DNA of 64,000 nt from Polaromonas sp. CF318 (GCF_000282655.1 NZ_AKIV01000047.1:18117-82116), one strand, 5' to 3'; shown: positions 16,670 through 27,234, numbered from the stretch's first letter. Translations and numbers: made by a program. The notes: a model not told the origin generated them from the sequence alone.

Positions 16670-17296
16670 TCAGAAGCGGTAGCGCAGGCCCAGGCTGGTG
16701 GTGCTGACGCGCTCCTTGCCGGTGCCGACGAACTTCAGGTCATGCTCGTCCCATGCCAGCACGGCCGACAGGGCCGGGGTAAAAGCCCATTCGGCGCCTA
16801 TGCCGTAAGACACCCCCCAGTTGCTCTCGCTGCCGGAGGCCAGGCCGGAAGCCGGCGAGGCGGACACGCGGGTGTGCCCGTAGGTCGTTCCCAGCTTGCC
16901 CAGCAGGTTGAAGGAGTTGCTCAGCGGCAGGCGCCCGACCAGGCTCAGGTTGATGCCTTGCGCTTCCGTCTGTCCGCCGCCGCGGTTGGCCTTGCCGAAA
17001 TCGGTGTAGCCCAGTTCCAGGCCGAAGTTGTTGTTGAAGTAGCTGCCGCCGTAGATGTTGTACGAGGTGTCCTTGTTGTCCGACGGGAAGGCGCCGGCGC
17101 CGCTGGGCAGTGAGAAGTCCGACTGGCCCACGTTCAGGCCGAAGTAGCGCGAGCCCGGTGCATAAAAGGAATAGTTGCTGCTGCTCGACATGCCCGTGCT
17201 GGAGCTCGAACTGCTCTGGGCTTGCGCGCCGGTGGCGGCCGCCAGCGCGGCCGCGGCGAGTAGGGAGGCGGAAAAGATACGAGTCATTGATGGCAT
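16670..17296 (-). CDS. Outer membrane beta-barrel protein (OmpA/OmpW-like small porin)
   Basis: A 208-residue exported protein. The signal peptide ends near residue 26 (AQA). A serine-rich linker (SSSSSS...SSSS, about 28-40) follows, then alternating hydrophobic strands and a C-terminal strand ending LGLRYRF; a terminal Phe is the usual signal for BAM-mediated insertion. It fits an eight-stranded barrel. AAGGA six bases before the first ATG supports the start at 17296, although ATG at 17287 would also give a signal peptide. Function not predictable beyond outer-membrane localisation. A hairpin-capable sequence, ACTTTTG/CAAAAGT, lies upstream at 17395-17414. Confidence 0.85.
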   Translation of the reverse strand: MPSMTRIFSASLLAAAALAAATGAQAQSSSSSSTGMSSSSNYSFYAPGSRYFGLNVGQSDFSLPSGAGAFPSDNKDTSYNIYGGSYFNNNFGLELGYTDFGKANRGGGQTEAQGINLSLVGRLPLSNSFNLLGKLGTTYGHTRVSASPASGLASGSESNWGVSYGIGAEWAFTPALSAVLAWDEHDLKFVGTGKERVSTTSLGLRYRF

Positions 17297-17394
17297 GGTG
17301 TTTCCTTCAGGGATAAATGGGCGGCGTCACGCTTGTGGCAAAACGGCCGCATGTTGTTGATTTCCGTCGTGAAATTTAAGGTGCGCTCCGGTGC

Positions 17395-17414
17395 ACTTTT
17401 GTGGGTGCAAAAGT
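17395..17414. repeat. Inverted repeat upstream of the beta-barrel gene
   Basis: ACTTTTG (17395-17401) and CAAAAGT (17408-17414) flank a 6-base loop in the 233-bp divergent region between the beta-barrel gene and the N-formylglutamate amidohydrolase gene. Possible operator; nothing else recognisable in this gap. Confidence 0.4.
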
Positions 17415-17529
17415 TAAATCCCTGTAGGACAAGCGGAAGTTTGCCCGCTGGGTTTGCGCACGGCGGGACGCGGTGGCGCGGCGCCGCGCGAGGCTGCTGG
17501 GCCGATTTTTGCGGTGCTAAAGTCAGGGC

Positions 17530-18375
17530 ATGCCGCTCATTACCTACCTGCCCGGAAGCACAGCGCTGGTCCTGGATTCTCCTCACAGCGGAACGGTCTA
17601 TCCGGCGGATTTCCGGCATGCCTGCGAACTCGCCGTGCTGCGCAGCGCCGAAGATACCCATGTCGAAAAACTCTACGACTTTGCCCCCGCCCTGGGCGTG
17701 CATTGGGTTGAGGCGCACTTTCCACGCAGCTACCTCGACGCCAACCGCAACACCACCGAAATGGACGTGAGCCTGCTGGACGGGCCCTGGCCCGGGCCTG
17801 TGGAGACCGATCCCCAAATACTGTCCAAGGTGCGCTTGGGCAAAGGCCTGATCTGGCGCACCACGGACGAAGGTGTGCCGCTGTACGACCGCAAGCTGGG
17901 TGTGGCGGAAATCCAGGCACGCATAGAGCAGTGCTGGAAGCCCTACCACGCGGCTGTTGCGCGCGCGATTGACGCTGCCCACGAGGCGCACGGCTACAGC
18001 ATCCACATCAACTGCCATTCCATGCCCGCGGTGGCCTCCAGCAGCGCGACGGATTTTCCGGGCGAAGCGCATGCCGACTTCGTGGTGGGCGACCGCGAAG
18101 GCACGACCGCCAGCAAGGCCTTGTCCAGGCTGGTGTGCGAACACCTGAAGGCGCGCGGTTACAGCGTGGCCTACAACCACCCCTACAAGGGTGTGGAGCT
18201 GGTTCGCCGCTACAGCCGGCCCGCCGAACACCGGCACAGCATTCAACTCGAAATCAACCGCAAGCTGTACATGGACGAAAGCAGCTTCGCGCTGACACCC
18301 GGCGCCGAATCGCTCAAGGCCAGCTTGCGCTCGCTGGTCGAGCGGTTGCTCCAAACCGACCCCCGCGCCACGTGA
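17530..18375 (+). CDS. N-formylglutamate amidohydrolase
   Basis: Hydrolyses N-formyl-L-glutamate to formate and glutamate, the last step of one histidine-degradation route, or acts on a related N-acyl amino acid. The 281-residue sequence matches the family (PF05013): LDSPHSGTVYPADF near the start, the DTHVEKLYDFAP segment, SYLDANRNTTEMD, INCHSM with a likely metal-binding His, and HRHSIQLEINRKLYMDE near the end. No other hut genes are nearby; instead it heads a same-strand run with an HDAC-family deacetylase and an FAD oxidoreductase. Whether it works in histidine breakdown is therefore unproven. Confidence 0.92.
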   Translation: MPLITYLPGSTALVLDSPHSGTVYPADFRHACELAVLRSAEDTHVEKLYDFAPALGVHWVEAHFPRSYLDANRNTTEMDVSLLDGPWPGPVETDPQILSKVRLGKGLIWRTTDEGVPLYDRKLGVAEIQARIEQCWKPYHAAVARAIDAAHEAHGYSIHINCHSMPAVASSSATDFPGEAHADFVVGDREGTTASKALSRLVCEHLKARGYSVAYNHPYKGVELVRRYSRPAEHRHSIQLEINRKLYMDESSFALTPGAESLKASLRSLVERLLQTDPRAT

Positions 18376-18402
18376 AGCCCGCGGGCTGCCGCCTTTTTTT
18401 TT
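18376..18402 (+). terminator. Weak terminator-like hairpin with nine Ts
   Basis: AGCC-CGCG-GGCT at 18376-18387, six bases, then T9 (18394-18402), directly after the amidohydrolase stop. The stem is short and the T-run is offset, so at most partial termination before the deacetylase gene. Confidence 0.35.
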
Positions 18403-18420
18403 GCCCAACCCCCCGCCACC

Positions 18421-19457
<1,037 letters not shown>

Positions 19458-19458
<1 letters not shown>

Positions 19459-20552
19459 TGGACAAAGTCGATTGTGTGGTGATAGGCGCGGGCGTGGTGG
19501 GCCTGGCCGTGGCGCGCGCGTTGGCGCTGCGGGGCAGGGAGGTCATGGTGCTGGAGGCCGCCGATGCGATAGGTACGGGCACCAGCTCGCGCAACAGCGA
19601 GGTGATACACGCCGGCATCTACTACCCGCAAGGCTCGCTCAAGGCCAGGCTGTGCGTGGAGGGCAAGGAACTGCTGTATGCCTACTGCGCCGAACGCGGC
19701 ATAAGCCACAGGCGCTGCGGCAAGCTGATTGTGGCGACCAGCCAGGCACAGGTCGCGCAGCTGCAAGGCATACGCGACAAGGCGGCCGCCAACGGCGTGA
19801 ACGACCTGGCCCTGCTGACACGCGAGCAAGCCCGCGCGATGGAGCCGAAGCTCGAATGCGTGGCCGCGTTGCATTCGCCCAGCACCGGCATTGTCGACAG
19901 CCACGGCCTGATGCTGGCACTGCAGGGCGACCTCGAGAACGCGGGCGGCCTGGTTGCGCTCAATTCGCCGCTGGCGCGCGCTGAATGCTCTGCATCGGCG
20001 ATTTACCTGGCGGCGCAAGACGGTACCGAGCTCGAAGCCACAAGCGTCGTCAACGCCGCGGGCCTGCAAGCCCAGCAACTGGCCAGGCGTTTTGCCGGCC
20101 TGCCCGCCAAGCATGTGCCGCCCAGCCATTACGCCAAGGGCAACTACTTCACGCTGCCGGGACGCTCGCCTTTCAGCCGCCTGATCTATCCCGTGCCCGA
20201 GGCGGCCGGCCTGGGTGTGCACCTGACCGTGGACATGGGCGGCCAGGCCAAATTCGGCCCCGACGTGCAATGGGTGGATTCGCCCGACGACCTGGTGGTG
20301 GACCCGGCACGGGGTGAGGCTTTTTATGCCGAGGTGCGCAAATACTGGCCGGCGCTGGCCGACGGTGCGCTGGCGCCGGGCTATGCCGGCATACGCCCCA
20401 AGATCCAGGCGCCCCATGAGGCCGCCAAGGACTTTCTCATCCAGGGTCCCCGCGATCACGGCGTGGCGGGCCTGGTCAATCTCTTCGGCATTGAATCGCC
20501 GGGACTGACGAGTTCGCTGGCGATTGGCGACTACGTGAGCCGGATGCTGTAG
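19458..20552 (+). CDS. FAD-dependent oxidoreductase, L-2-hydroxyglutarate oxidase-like (DAO superfamily)
   Basis: A 364-residue flavoprotein. The N-terminal Rossmann motif [15 protein letters not shown] (about 8-22) and Glu of VLEA bind [19 protein letters not shown] and the C-terminal GIRPKIQ and [18 protein letters not shown] blocks are typical of the LhgO/YgaF branch, which oxidises L-2-hydroxyglutarate, or of closely related 2-hydroxyacid/amine oxidases. Start ATG 19458 overlaps the deacetylase stop by one base. With the two deacylases upstream it could oxidise a deacylated product, but the substrate is not determined. It ends 6 bp from the convergent 3-hydroxybutyrate dehydrogenase gene. 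Confidence 0.87.
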
Positions 20553-20558
20553 GGCCGC

Positions 20559-21341
20559 TTACTGCGCCGCCCAGCCGCCGTCCATGTTCCAGGCCACGCC
20601 GCGCACATTGTTGCCGGCCGGCGAGCAGAAAAACACCGCCAGCGCGCCCAGTTCTTCGGGCGTGGTGAACTGCATCGAGGGTTCTTTTTCGCCCAGCAGC
20701 TGCCTGGTCGCCGCCTCATTGCTGATGTTGCCGGCGGCGGCCTTGGCGTCCACCTGTTTTTGCACCAGGGGCGTGAGCACCCAGCCAGGGCAGATGGCGT
20801 TGCAGGTGACACCCGTGGTGGCGTTCTCGAGCGCGGTGACCTTGGTCAGGCCGACGATGCCGTGCTTGGCGGCGACGTAGGCGGATTTTTCAGCCGAACC
20901 GACCAGGCCATGGACCGAGGCCACGTTGATGATGCGGCCCCAGCCCTTGCCACCGTTGGCCGCCAGCATGGCGGGCAGGGCCAGGCGGGTGGCGTGGAAG
21001 GCGCTGCTCAGGTTGATGGCGATCACGGCGTCCCAGCGTTCGACCGGGAAGTTCTCGACGCGCGCCACGTGCTGGATGCCGGCGTTGTTGACGAGAATGT
21101 CGACCTGGCCGAACTGCGCGGCGGCATAACGCATCATGTCCTCGATGTCGGCGACCTTGCTCATGTCGGCGCCGTGGTAGGCCACGCGCGCGCCCAGCGC
21201 TTCCACCTCGGCCTTGGGGCCGTCCACGTCGCCGAAGCCGTTGATCACGATGTTGGCGCCCTGCGCCGCCAGCGCCTTGGCGATGCCCAGGCCTATCCCG
21301 CTGGTCGAGCCGGTGACGAGGGCTGTTTTACCTTTGAGCAT
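20559..21341 (-). CDS. bdhA: D-3-hydroxybutyrate dehydrogenase
   Basis: Short-chain dehydrogenase (260 aa) interconverting 3-hydroxybutyrate and acetoacetate with NAD, used when stored polyhydroxybutyrate is broken down. Cofactor motif TGSTSGIG (10-17), NNAG (85-88), and catalytic S142, Y155 and K159. NAICPGWVLTPLVQKQ and the C-terminal MDGGWAAQ are diagnostic for this enzyme rather than for FabG. It fits with phaR, another PHB gene 4 kb away. Convergent with the FAD oxidoreductase and divergent from the alpha/beta hydrolase, with 118 bp between the starts. Confidence 0.94.
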   Translation of the reverse strand: MLKGKTALVTGSTSGIGLGIAKALAAQGANIVINGFGDVDGPKAEVEALGARVAYHGADMSKVADIEDMMRYAAAQFGQVDILVNNAGIQHVARVENFPVERWDAVIAINLSSAFHATRLALPAMLAANGGKGWGRIINVASVHGLVGSAEKSAYVAAKHGIVGLTKVTALENATTGVTCNAICPGWVLTPLVQKQVDAKAAAGNISNEAATRQLLGEKEPSMQFTTPEELGALAVFFCSPAGNNVRGVAWNMDGGWAAQ

Positions 21342-21459
21342 GGTGTTTCTCCGGATGATTTACGATGGTTGAACTGGGAACCCGAACCTCGCGCCGTGCA
21401 TCTGGCGCCGGGTTGATTTCTCAAGCAATTATCAAGCCTTTGAATTGAACCGCCGCACC

Positions 21460-22365
21460 ATGACCCAACCTACGCTGAACTACGTAAATTGCCCCGATGC
21501 CGGCGGTGGCCACCGCATGGCGTACTGGCAGTGGGGCAGGGCGGACAGTTCGCACGTCATCGTTTGTGTGCACGGCTTGTCGCGCCAGGGACGCGATTTT
21601 GACGTGCTGGCGCGGGCACTGTCCGAGCGGGCCGATGTGCGCGTGGTCTGCCCCGATGTGGTGGGCCGCGGCGAAAGCGACTGGCTCAAGGATCCCATGG
21701 GCTACCAGCTGCGCACTTATGCGGGCGACATGCTGGCGATGCTGGGCCAGTTGCACGCCCAGGCGCCGGTGGCCTCCCTGGACTGGGTGGGCACCAGCAT
21801 GGGCGGGCTGATCGGCGTGGCGGTGTGTGGAACGCCCAACCTGCCTTTGCCGGTGCCTGTGCGACGGCTGGTGCTCAATGACGTGGGGCCGGCCATCCAG
21901 TGGCAGGCGATTGTGCGCATAGGCGCCTACCTGGGCCAAGCCGGCCACTTCGGCTCGGTGCAGGAAGCGGCCGATGCGATGTGGGCGATCTCCCAGAGCT
22001 TCGGTCCGCACACGCCCGAGCAGTGGCTGGCGTTGTCGCGCCCCATGCTCAGGCGCGTCTCCGAGGCCGCCGATGCCAAGTGGCGCCTGCATTACGACCC
22101 GGCCATCGCCGTGCCTTTCAAGCAGGAAACCGAGGAATCCGCGCGCCAGGGGGAGACCATGCTCTGGCAACTCTACGACAATATCAAGGCCGAAACCCTT
22201 GTGATACGCGGCCGGCAATCCGACTTGCTGAGCCCGCAGACGGCCCAGGCCATGACGCAGCGCGGGCCGCGCGCCCGCGTGGTGGAATTCGAAGGCGTGG
22301 GACATGCGCCCACGCTGATCGCGCCCGACCAGCTCGCCGCCGTGACGGGCTTTTTGCTGGGCTGA
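21460..22365 (+). CDS. Alpha/beta hydrolase
   Basis: Serine hydrolase of 301 residues from ATG 21460 (an in-frame TTG at 21445 is less likely). Oxyanion-hole HG at 38-39 (CVHGLSRQGRDFD), nucleophile elbow GTSMGG with S113, acid in RGRQSDLL, and His in GHAPTL near the C-terminus complete the triad. The family includes esterases, haloperoxidase-like and C-C bond hydrolases; the substrate cannot be assigned. relA starts 28 bp downstream, so read-through into relA is possible. Confidence 0.88.
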   Translation: MTQPTLNYVNCPDAGGGHRMAYWQWGRADSSHVIVCVHGLSRQGRDFDVLARALSERADVRVVCPDVVGRGESDWLKDPMGYQLRTYAGDMLAMLGQLHAQAPVASLDWVGTSMGGLIGVAVCGTPNLPLPVPVRRLVLNDVGPAIQWQAIVRIGAYLGQAGHFGSVQEAADAMWAISQSFGPHTPEQWLALSRPMLRRVSEAADAKWRLHYDPAIAVPFKQETEESARQGETMLWQLYDNIKAETLVIRGRQSDLLSPQTAQAMTQRGPRARVVEFEGVGHAPTLIAPDQLAAVTGFLLG

Positions 22366-22393
22366 GGCCGCGCAACCATTTGACTGAAGTTTC

Positions 22394-24655
22394 ATGAAAA
22401 GCAACGTGGTCGGGCCCGGTGGCCCGACAGCCTCCCAGGGGGCGAATGCCTCCATCGTGACCGCTACGGCCGACAGCCTGCCGGACCAGCCGCATGCGCT
22501 GGCCCGCGCCCGCGCGTTCGCCGAGCCCCTGATCGCCAGCGAAACGCATGACACGGGTGAAAACATCCTCGCCCATGCCGACGCGGTGGCGGCCATCCTG
22601 AAGACCATAGGCGGCTCCGAGGCCATGCAGGCGGCGACCTACCTGGTCTATGCCTGCCAGCACTTGACCAAACCGCAGGAAGTGATCACCAAGGCCTTCG
22701 GCGCCAACTACGCCGCGTTGGCCATGGAGACCACCAAGCTGGTCCAGGTGCAGCGCCAGGCACGTTCGGCGAATGCGAAAGCCCAGCTGCTGGACGACCC
22801 GGCCGCGCAGACCGAAAACGTGCGCAAGATGCTGCTGGCGTTTTCGCGCGACTTGCGCGTGGTGATGCTGCGGCTGGCGTCCCGCCTGCAGACCTTGCGC
22901 CACTACGCCGCAACGCGGCAGACCGCGCCGCTGCCGCTGGCCTACGAGTCGCTGCATGTTTTTGCGCCGCTGGCCAACCGCCTGGGTATCTGGCAGATCA
23001 AATGGGAGATGGAGGACCTGGCCTTTCGCTTCCTGGAGCCAGAGACCTACAAGCAGACGGCCCGCCTGCTTGACGAGAAGCGGGTGGAGCGTGAAGGTTT
23101 CATGGAAACCCTGCGTGCGCAGCTGGAGCGCGAACTCAACCAGAACGGCATTGCCGCGCTGGTGCAGGGCCGGCCCAAGCACATCTACAGCATCGTGAAA
23201 AAAATGCGCGGCAAGTCGCTGGACTTCGAGCAGGTTTTTGACATCCGCGCGCTGCGGGTGATCGCCGCCGACGTGAAGGGCTGCTATGCGGCGCTCGGCT
23301 ACGTGCATTCGCGCTTCACGCCGGTGGACGGCGAGTTCGACGACTACATCGCCAAGCCCAAGAGCAACGGCTACCAGTCGCTGCACACCGTGGTGCGCGA
23401 CGAGGCGGGCAGGGCGGTGGAAATTCAGGTGCGTACCCAGGCCATGCACGACCATGCCGAGCACGGCGTGGCCGCGCACTGGGCCTACAAGGAGGCCGGC
23501 ACCAAGGGCTACGGCGGTGTATCGGCCAGCAGCGAATACGACGCCAAGATCGCCGTGCTGCGCCAGTTGCTGGCCTGGGAGCGAGATCTTTCGGGACCGG
23601 CGGCCCAGCGCGCGCGTGACGCCAAGCAAGGCCTGTTCGAGGACCGCATCTACGTGCTGACGCCGGACGCCGCCATCGTGGAGCTGCCGCAGGGCGCGAC
23701 CACGGTGGACTTCGCCTACAGCGTGCACACCAGCCTGGGCCACCGCTGCCGCGGCGCGCGCATTGACGGTGTCATGGTGCCGCTCAACACACCGCTGCAG
23801 AACGGCCAGACGGTGGAGGTCATCACCGTGAAGGAGGGCGGGCCTTCGCGCGACTGGCTCAACCCTGAACTCGGTTTTCTGAGCAGCCATCGCGCGAAAT
23901 CCAAAGTGCGAGCCTGGTTCAACGCGTTGGCGATGGAGCAGACCGTGGCCCGGGGCCGCGAGGCCGTGGAAAAACTGCTGCAGCGCGAAGGCAAGACGGC
24001 GATGAAGCTGGACGACTTGGCGGTGCAGCTCGGCTTCAAGGCGGCGGATGATTTGTTTGAGGTGGTCGGCAAGGACGAGTTGTCCCTGCGCACAATAGAG
24101 AACATGCTCAGGCCGCCCGAACCGGCCCTGAGCCAGGACGATTACGTGCTGGCAAAAAAAGCCCGTTCGCCCAATTCGAATGCCAAGAAGGCGGCGGGTG
24201 GTGTGCTGGTTGTCGGCATGGGATCTTTGCTCACGCAACTGGCCAAGTGCTGCAAGCCCGCGCCGCCCGATGAGATCCTCGGCTTTGTCACCAAGGGCAA
24301 AGGCGTCAGCATTCACCGCAGCGACTGCAGCAACTTCCGCAACATGGCCAGCGGTAGCCCGGACCGCCTGATCGAGGTGCAATGGAATTCGCCCAAGACG
24401 CCCGACGGCGCGGTCTACCCGGTGGACGTCGCGGTCGAGGCGGCCGATCGGCAGGGCCTGCTGCGCGATATTTCCGAGGTCTTCGCCAAGGAAAAAATGA
24501 ACGTGATCGGCGTGCAGACGCAGTCGGTGAAAGACAACCGCGGCGGCACGGCCTGGATGACTTTTACCGTGGAAGTGGCGCAATCGGGCCGCCTCAACCA
24601 GGTGCTGGCCATCGTGGCCGAGGTGCCGGGCGTGCGCTCCGCGCGCCGGCGCTAA
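22394..24655 (+). CDS. relA: (p)ppGpp synthetase, RelA type (degenerate hydrolase domain)
   Basis: Stringent-response enzyme of 753 residues. N-terminal HD region (about 50-150): H61 remains, but the HD pair and the following ED motif needed for hydrolysis are gone (YACQH at 86-90 occupies the place), so the hydrolase is probably inactive. The synthetase domain carries EFDD at 314-317, the acidic EXDD signature known for RelA rather than the RXKD of SpoT/Rel, followed by YIAKPKSNGYQSLHT. A TGS domain starts near 416 (DRIYVLTPDAAIVELPQGAT), then helical, zinc-finger-like (AKCCKPAPPDEILGF) and ACT domains to the end. A separate SpoT is expected elsewhere. The enzyme acts on ribosomes with uncharged tRNA. 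Confidence 0.95.
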   Translation: MKSNVVGPGGPTASQGANASIVTATADSLPDQPHALARARAFAEPLIASETHDTGENILAHADAVAAILKTIGGSEAMQAATYLVYACQHLTKPQEVITKAFGANYAALAMETTKLVQVQRQARSANAKAQLLDDPAAQTENVRKMLLAFSRDLRVVMLRLASRLQTLRHYAATRQTAPLPLAYESLHVFAPLANRLGIWQIKWEMEDLAFRFLEPETYKQTARLLDEKRVEREGFMETLRAQLERELNQNGIAALVQGRPKHIYSIVKKMRGKSLDFEQVFDIRALRVIAADVKGCYAALGYVHSRFTPVDGEFDDYIAKPKSNGYQSLHTVVRDEAGRAVEIQVRTQAMHDHAEHGVAAHWAYKEAGTKGYGGVSASSEYDAKIAVLRQLLAWERDLSGPAAQRARDAKQGLFEDRIYVLTPDAAIVELPQGATTVDFAYSVHTSLGHRCRGARIDGVMVPLNTPLQNGQTVEVITVKEGGPSRDWLNPELGFLSSHRAKSKVRAWFNALAMEQTVARGREAVEKLLQREGKTAMKLDDLAVQLGFKAADDLFEVVGKDELSLRTIENMLRPPEPALSQDDYVLAKKARSPNSNAKKAAGGVLVVGMGSLLTQLAKCCKPAPPDEILGFVTKGKGVSIHRSDCSNFRNMASGSPDRLIEVQWNSPKTPDGAVYPVDVAVEAADRQGLLRDISEVFAKEKMNVIGVQTQSVKDNRGGTAWMTFTVEVAQSGRLNQVLAIVAEVPGVRSARRR

Positions 24656-24711
24656 GTGCGACTTGCATTGATCGCAGCGAAAGAATGAGGGGGCTGTACT
24701 CCACGCCAGCA

Positions 24712-24798
24712 GGGGGCGCGGAACCGGCTTGGCCGGGCCGCAGGCGCAGCGCCCCCTCGGGGGACAGAGAGTCACACGCAGCGAGCGAACGTGGGGGC
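24712..24798 (+). repeat. Dispersed multi-hairpin repeat, copy B
   Basis: Between relA and tRNA-Val. Contains CCGGC-TTG-GCCGG (24724-24736), a CCCCC-TC-GGGGG hairpin (24752-24763) and the terminal CGTGGGGGC. Its end supplies the sequence 17 bp upstream of the tRNA-Val -10 box. Confidence 0.83.
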
Positions 24799-24817
24799 TC
24801 AAATTGCGTGCTATACT
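24789..24817 (+). promoter_or_regulatory. Promoter candidate for tRNA-Val
   Basis: -10 TATACT at 24812-24817, about 20 bp before the mature tRNA. The hexamer 17 bp upstream, ACGTGG (24789-24794), lies in the end of repeat copy B and matches the -35 consensus poorly. Spacing relative to the repeat is identical at carA. Confidence 0.5.
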
Positions 24818-24837
24818 GCTAGCTTCGAACAGTCCTT

Positions 24838-24914
24838 AGGCGCGTAGCTCAGCTGGTTAGAGCACCACCTTGACATGGTGGGGGTCGTTGGTTCGAGTCC
24901 AATCGCGCCTACCA
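24838..24914 (+). tRNA. tRNA-Val(GAC)
   Basis: Complete 77-nt cloverleaf with encoded CCA. Acceptor AGGCGCG pairs perfectly with CGCGCCT. The D-arm is GCTCAGCTGGTTAGAGC; anticodon stem CCACC/GGTGG encloses loop TTGACAT, giving anticodon GAC (24872-24874). The T-arm is GTTGG-TTCGAGT-CCAAT. It reads GUC/GUU valine codons. No integrase gene or duplicated 3' end nearby. Confidence 0.97.
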
Positions 24915-25064
24915 ATTCCCTCGAAACGGTTCCTGTCCAGGCTTTCGCATCCATAATGCGGGCCCATCACACAGGGTAAACCAAGGGGATTGTGTACATC
25001 AGAATTCCTAGAATGTATTGAACCCCGGCGCTCAGGTGCTGGCCGTCATTCAGAGGAGAAATCA

Positions 25065-25679
25065 GTGCCAAAAAGCAAATCCACCAGCCCGGCATCCGGC
25101 CTTCCGCCTTCACAGGGCGATGCGGCTGCCGACGGTAATTCCGGCGCCAAAAGCGGCCGGGCTGCCGGCAAGGCTGCGGCGTCCCGCGTGATCAAGAAGT
25201 ACCCGAACCGGCGGCTCTACGACACCGAGACCTCGACCTACATCACGCTCACCGAGGTGCGGCAGCTGGTGATGGAGAGCGCCGACTTTGTGGTGCGCGA
25301 TGCCAAGACCAACGAAGACCTGACGCGCAGCATCCTGCTGCAAATCATTCTTGAGGAAGAAACCGGCGGCGCGCCCATGTTCACCGAAGCCGTGCTGGCC
25401 AACATCATCCGTTTTTACGGCAATGCGATGCAGGGCTTCATGGGCGCTTACCTGGAGAAAAATGTCCAGAGCTTCATGGACCTGCAGGTCAAGATGGCCG
25501 AGCAGTCCAAGGGGCTGACACCTGAAATGTGGGCGCAGTTCATGAATGCGCAGTCGCCCATGATGCAAGGAATGATGGGCACCTATGTGGAGCAATCCAA
25601 GAACGTTTTCACGCAGATGCAAGAGCAGATGCAAAAGCAGAGCGAGCAGATGCTGCAGGCTTTCGGCCTCAAGAAGTGA
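25065..25679 (+). CDS. phaR: Polyhydroxyalkanoate synthesis repressor PhaR
   Basis: DNA- and PHB-granule-binding regulator that represses phasin and PHB genes until granules form. 204 residues from GTG 25065, chosen because AGAGGAG sits at 25052-25058, the right distance away; the frame also opens upstream at 24990, but that part is not conserved. The N-terminal DNA-binding domain is VIKKYPNRRLYDTETSTYITL through LLQIILEEE. The C-terminal PHB-accumulation repeats are rich in Gln/Met (FTQMQEQMQKQSEQM). The 150-bp leader before it holds TACAT/ATGTA (24995-25017), a possible autoregulatory dyad. With bdhA it indicates PHB storage. Confidence 0.95.
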   Translation: MPKSKSTSPASGLPPSQGDAAADGNSGAKSGRAAGKAAASRVIKKYPNRRLYDTETSTYITLTEVRQLVMESADFVVRDAKTNEDLTRSILLQIILEEETGGAPMFTEAVLANIIRFYGNAMQGFMGAYLEKNVQSFMDLQVKMAEQSKGLTPEMWAQFMNAQSPMMQGMMGTYVEQSKNVFTQMQEQMQKQSEQMLQAFGLKK

Positions 25680-25777
25680 ACTGAACGCCGGGCCTTGTGT
25701 CCGCGCGAGTACTGGCCGTTGAAGGCCATCCGGGGTTCACGGTTCGCCCTGACGCTTACCCTGAGACAATAGACCCC

Positions 25778-27187
25778 ATGAGCGACGTAATTTCCCCATC
25801 CGCCCCTGCCACCGTCAAGGCCGCGCCCCGCGTCGGCTTTGTGAGCCTGGGCTGCCCCAAAGCCCTGACAGACTCCGAACTGATCCTCACGCAGCTGAGT
25901 GCCGAGGGCTACCAGACTTCCAAGACCTTTGAGGGCGCGGACCTGGTCATCGTCAACACCTGCGGTTTCATCGACGACGCGGTCAAGGAAAGCCTGGACA
26001 CCATTGGCGAAGCCTTGGCCGAAAACGGCCGGGTTATCGTCACGGGTTGCCTGGGTGCCAAGGCCGGCGAGGACGGCGGCAACCTGGTGCGCCAGATGCA
26101 TCCCAGCGTGCTGGCCGTGACCGGCCCGCATGCCACGCAGGAAGTCATGGATGCGGTGCACCTGAATTTGCCCAAACCGCACGATCCTTTTGTGGACCTG
26201 GTTCCCAATGCTTTCGGCGTTGCGGGCATCAAGCTCACGCCCAGGCACTACGCCTACCTGAAAATCAGCGAAGGCTGCAACCACCGCTGCACCTTCTGCA
26301 TCATCCCTTCGATGCGCGGTGACCTGGTGTCGCGGCCCATAGGCGACGTGCTCAACGAGGCGCGTGCACTGTTTGAGGGCGGCGTCAAGGAGTTGCTGGT
26401 GATCAGCCAGGACACCTCGGCCTACGGCGTGGACGTGAAGTACCGCACCGGCTTCTGGGACGGTAAGCCCGTCAAGACGCGCATGCTGGAGCTGGTGCAG
26501 GCGCTGGGCGAGATCGCCGAGCCCTATGGCGCCTGGGTGCGCTTGCACTACGTCTATCCATACCCCAGTGTGGATGAAGTGCTGCCGCTGATGGCCACCG
26601 GCAAGGTTCTGCCTTACCTGGACGTTCCGCTGCAGCACAGCCACCCCGACGTGCTCAAGCGCATGAAGCGGCCGGCCAGCGGGGAGAAAAACCTCGAGCG
26701 CATTGCGCGCTGGCGCGAAATCTGCCCCGAGATCGTGATTCGCAGCACTTTTATTGCCGGCTTTCCCGGCGAGACCGAGGCCGAGTTCGAGCACCTGCTC
26801 GATTTCATGCGCGAAGCCAGGATCGACCGCGCGGGCTGCTTTGCCTACAGCGCGGTGGAGGGCGCCACCGCCAACGACATTCCCGGCATGCTGCCGATGG
26901 AATTGCGTGAAGAGCGGCGCGCCCGTTTCATGGCCGTGGCGGAGGCGGTTTCCAGCCAGAAGCTGCAGCAGCGCATAGGCGCGACCATGCAGGTGCTGGT
27001 GGATTCGGCACCCGCGCTGGGCAGAAAGGGCGGTGTCGGGCGTTCTTATGCCGATGCGCCCGAGATCGACGGCGTGGTCAAGCTGCTGCCGCCCGAGAAA
27101 ATCAGCAAGACGCTGAAAGTCGGCGAGTTCACCCGGGCCCGCATCGTCGGAACCCAGGGCCACGACCTGGTGGCCGTGCCCGTTTGA
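25778..27187 (+). CDS. rimO: Ribosomal protein S12 methylthiotransferase
   Basis: Radical-SAM enzyme that adds a methylthio group to Asp89 of ribosomal protein S12. 469 residues from ATG 25778 (MSDVISP); an in-frame start at 25697 is not needed. The N-terminal UPF0004 domain holds its iron-sulphur cysteines ([21 protein letters not shown]). The radical-SAM CxxxCxxC motif is in [17 protein letters not shown], and FIAGFPGE is conserved. The C-terminal TRAM domain ends in [18 protein letters not shown] and the short MRG motif separate RimO from MiaB. It follows phaR by 98 bp and ends at a bidirectional terminator. Confidence 0.96.
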   Translation: MSDVISPSAPATVKAAPRVGFVSLGCPKALTDSELILTQLSAEGYQTSKTFEGADLVIVNTCGFIDDAVKESLDTIGEALAENGRVIVTGCLGAKAGEDGGNLVRQMHPSVLAVTGPHATQEVMDAVHLNLPKPHDPFVDLVPNAFGVAGIKLTPRHYAYLKISEGCNHRCTFCIIPSMRGDLVSRPIGDVLNEARALFEGGVKELLVISQDTSAYGVDVKYRTGFWDGKPVKTRMLELVQALGEIAEPYGAWVRLHYVYPYPSVDEVLPLMATGKVLPYLDVPLQHSHPDVLKRMKRPASGEKNLERIARWREICPEIVIRSTFIAGFPGETEAEFEHLLDFMREARIDRAGCFAYSAVEGATANDIPGMLPMELREERRARFMAVAEAVSSQKLQQRIGATMQVLVDSAPALGRKGGVGRSYADAPEIDGVVKLLPPEKISKTLKVGEFTRARIVGTQGHDLVAVPV

Positions 27188-27234
27188 TCAAGCCGGCGCA
27201 CGAGAAACCGGGCTGCAAGGCGGGGCCCGGAAAC

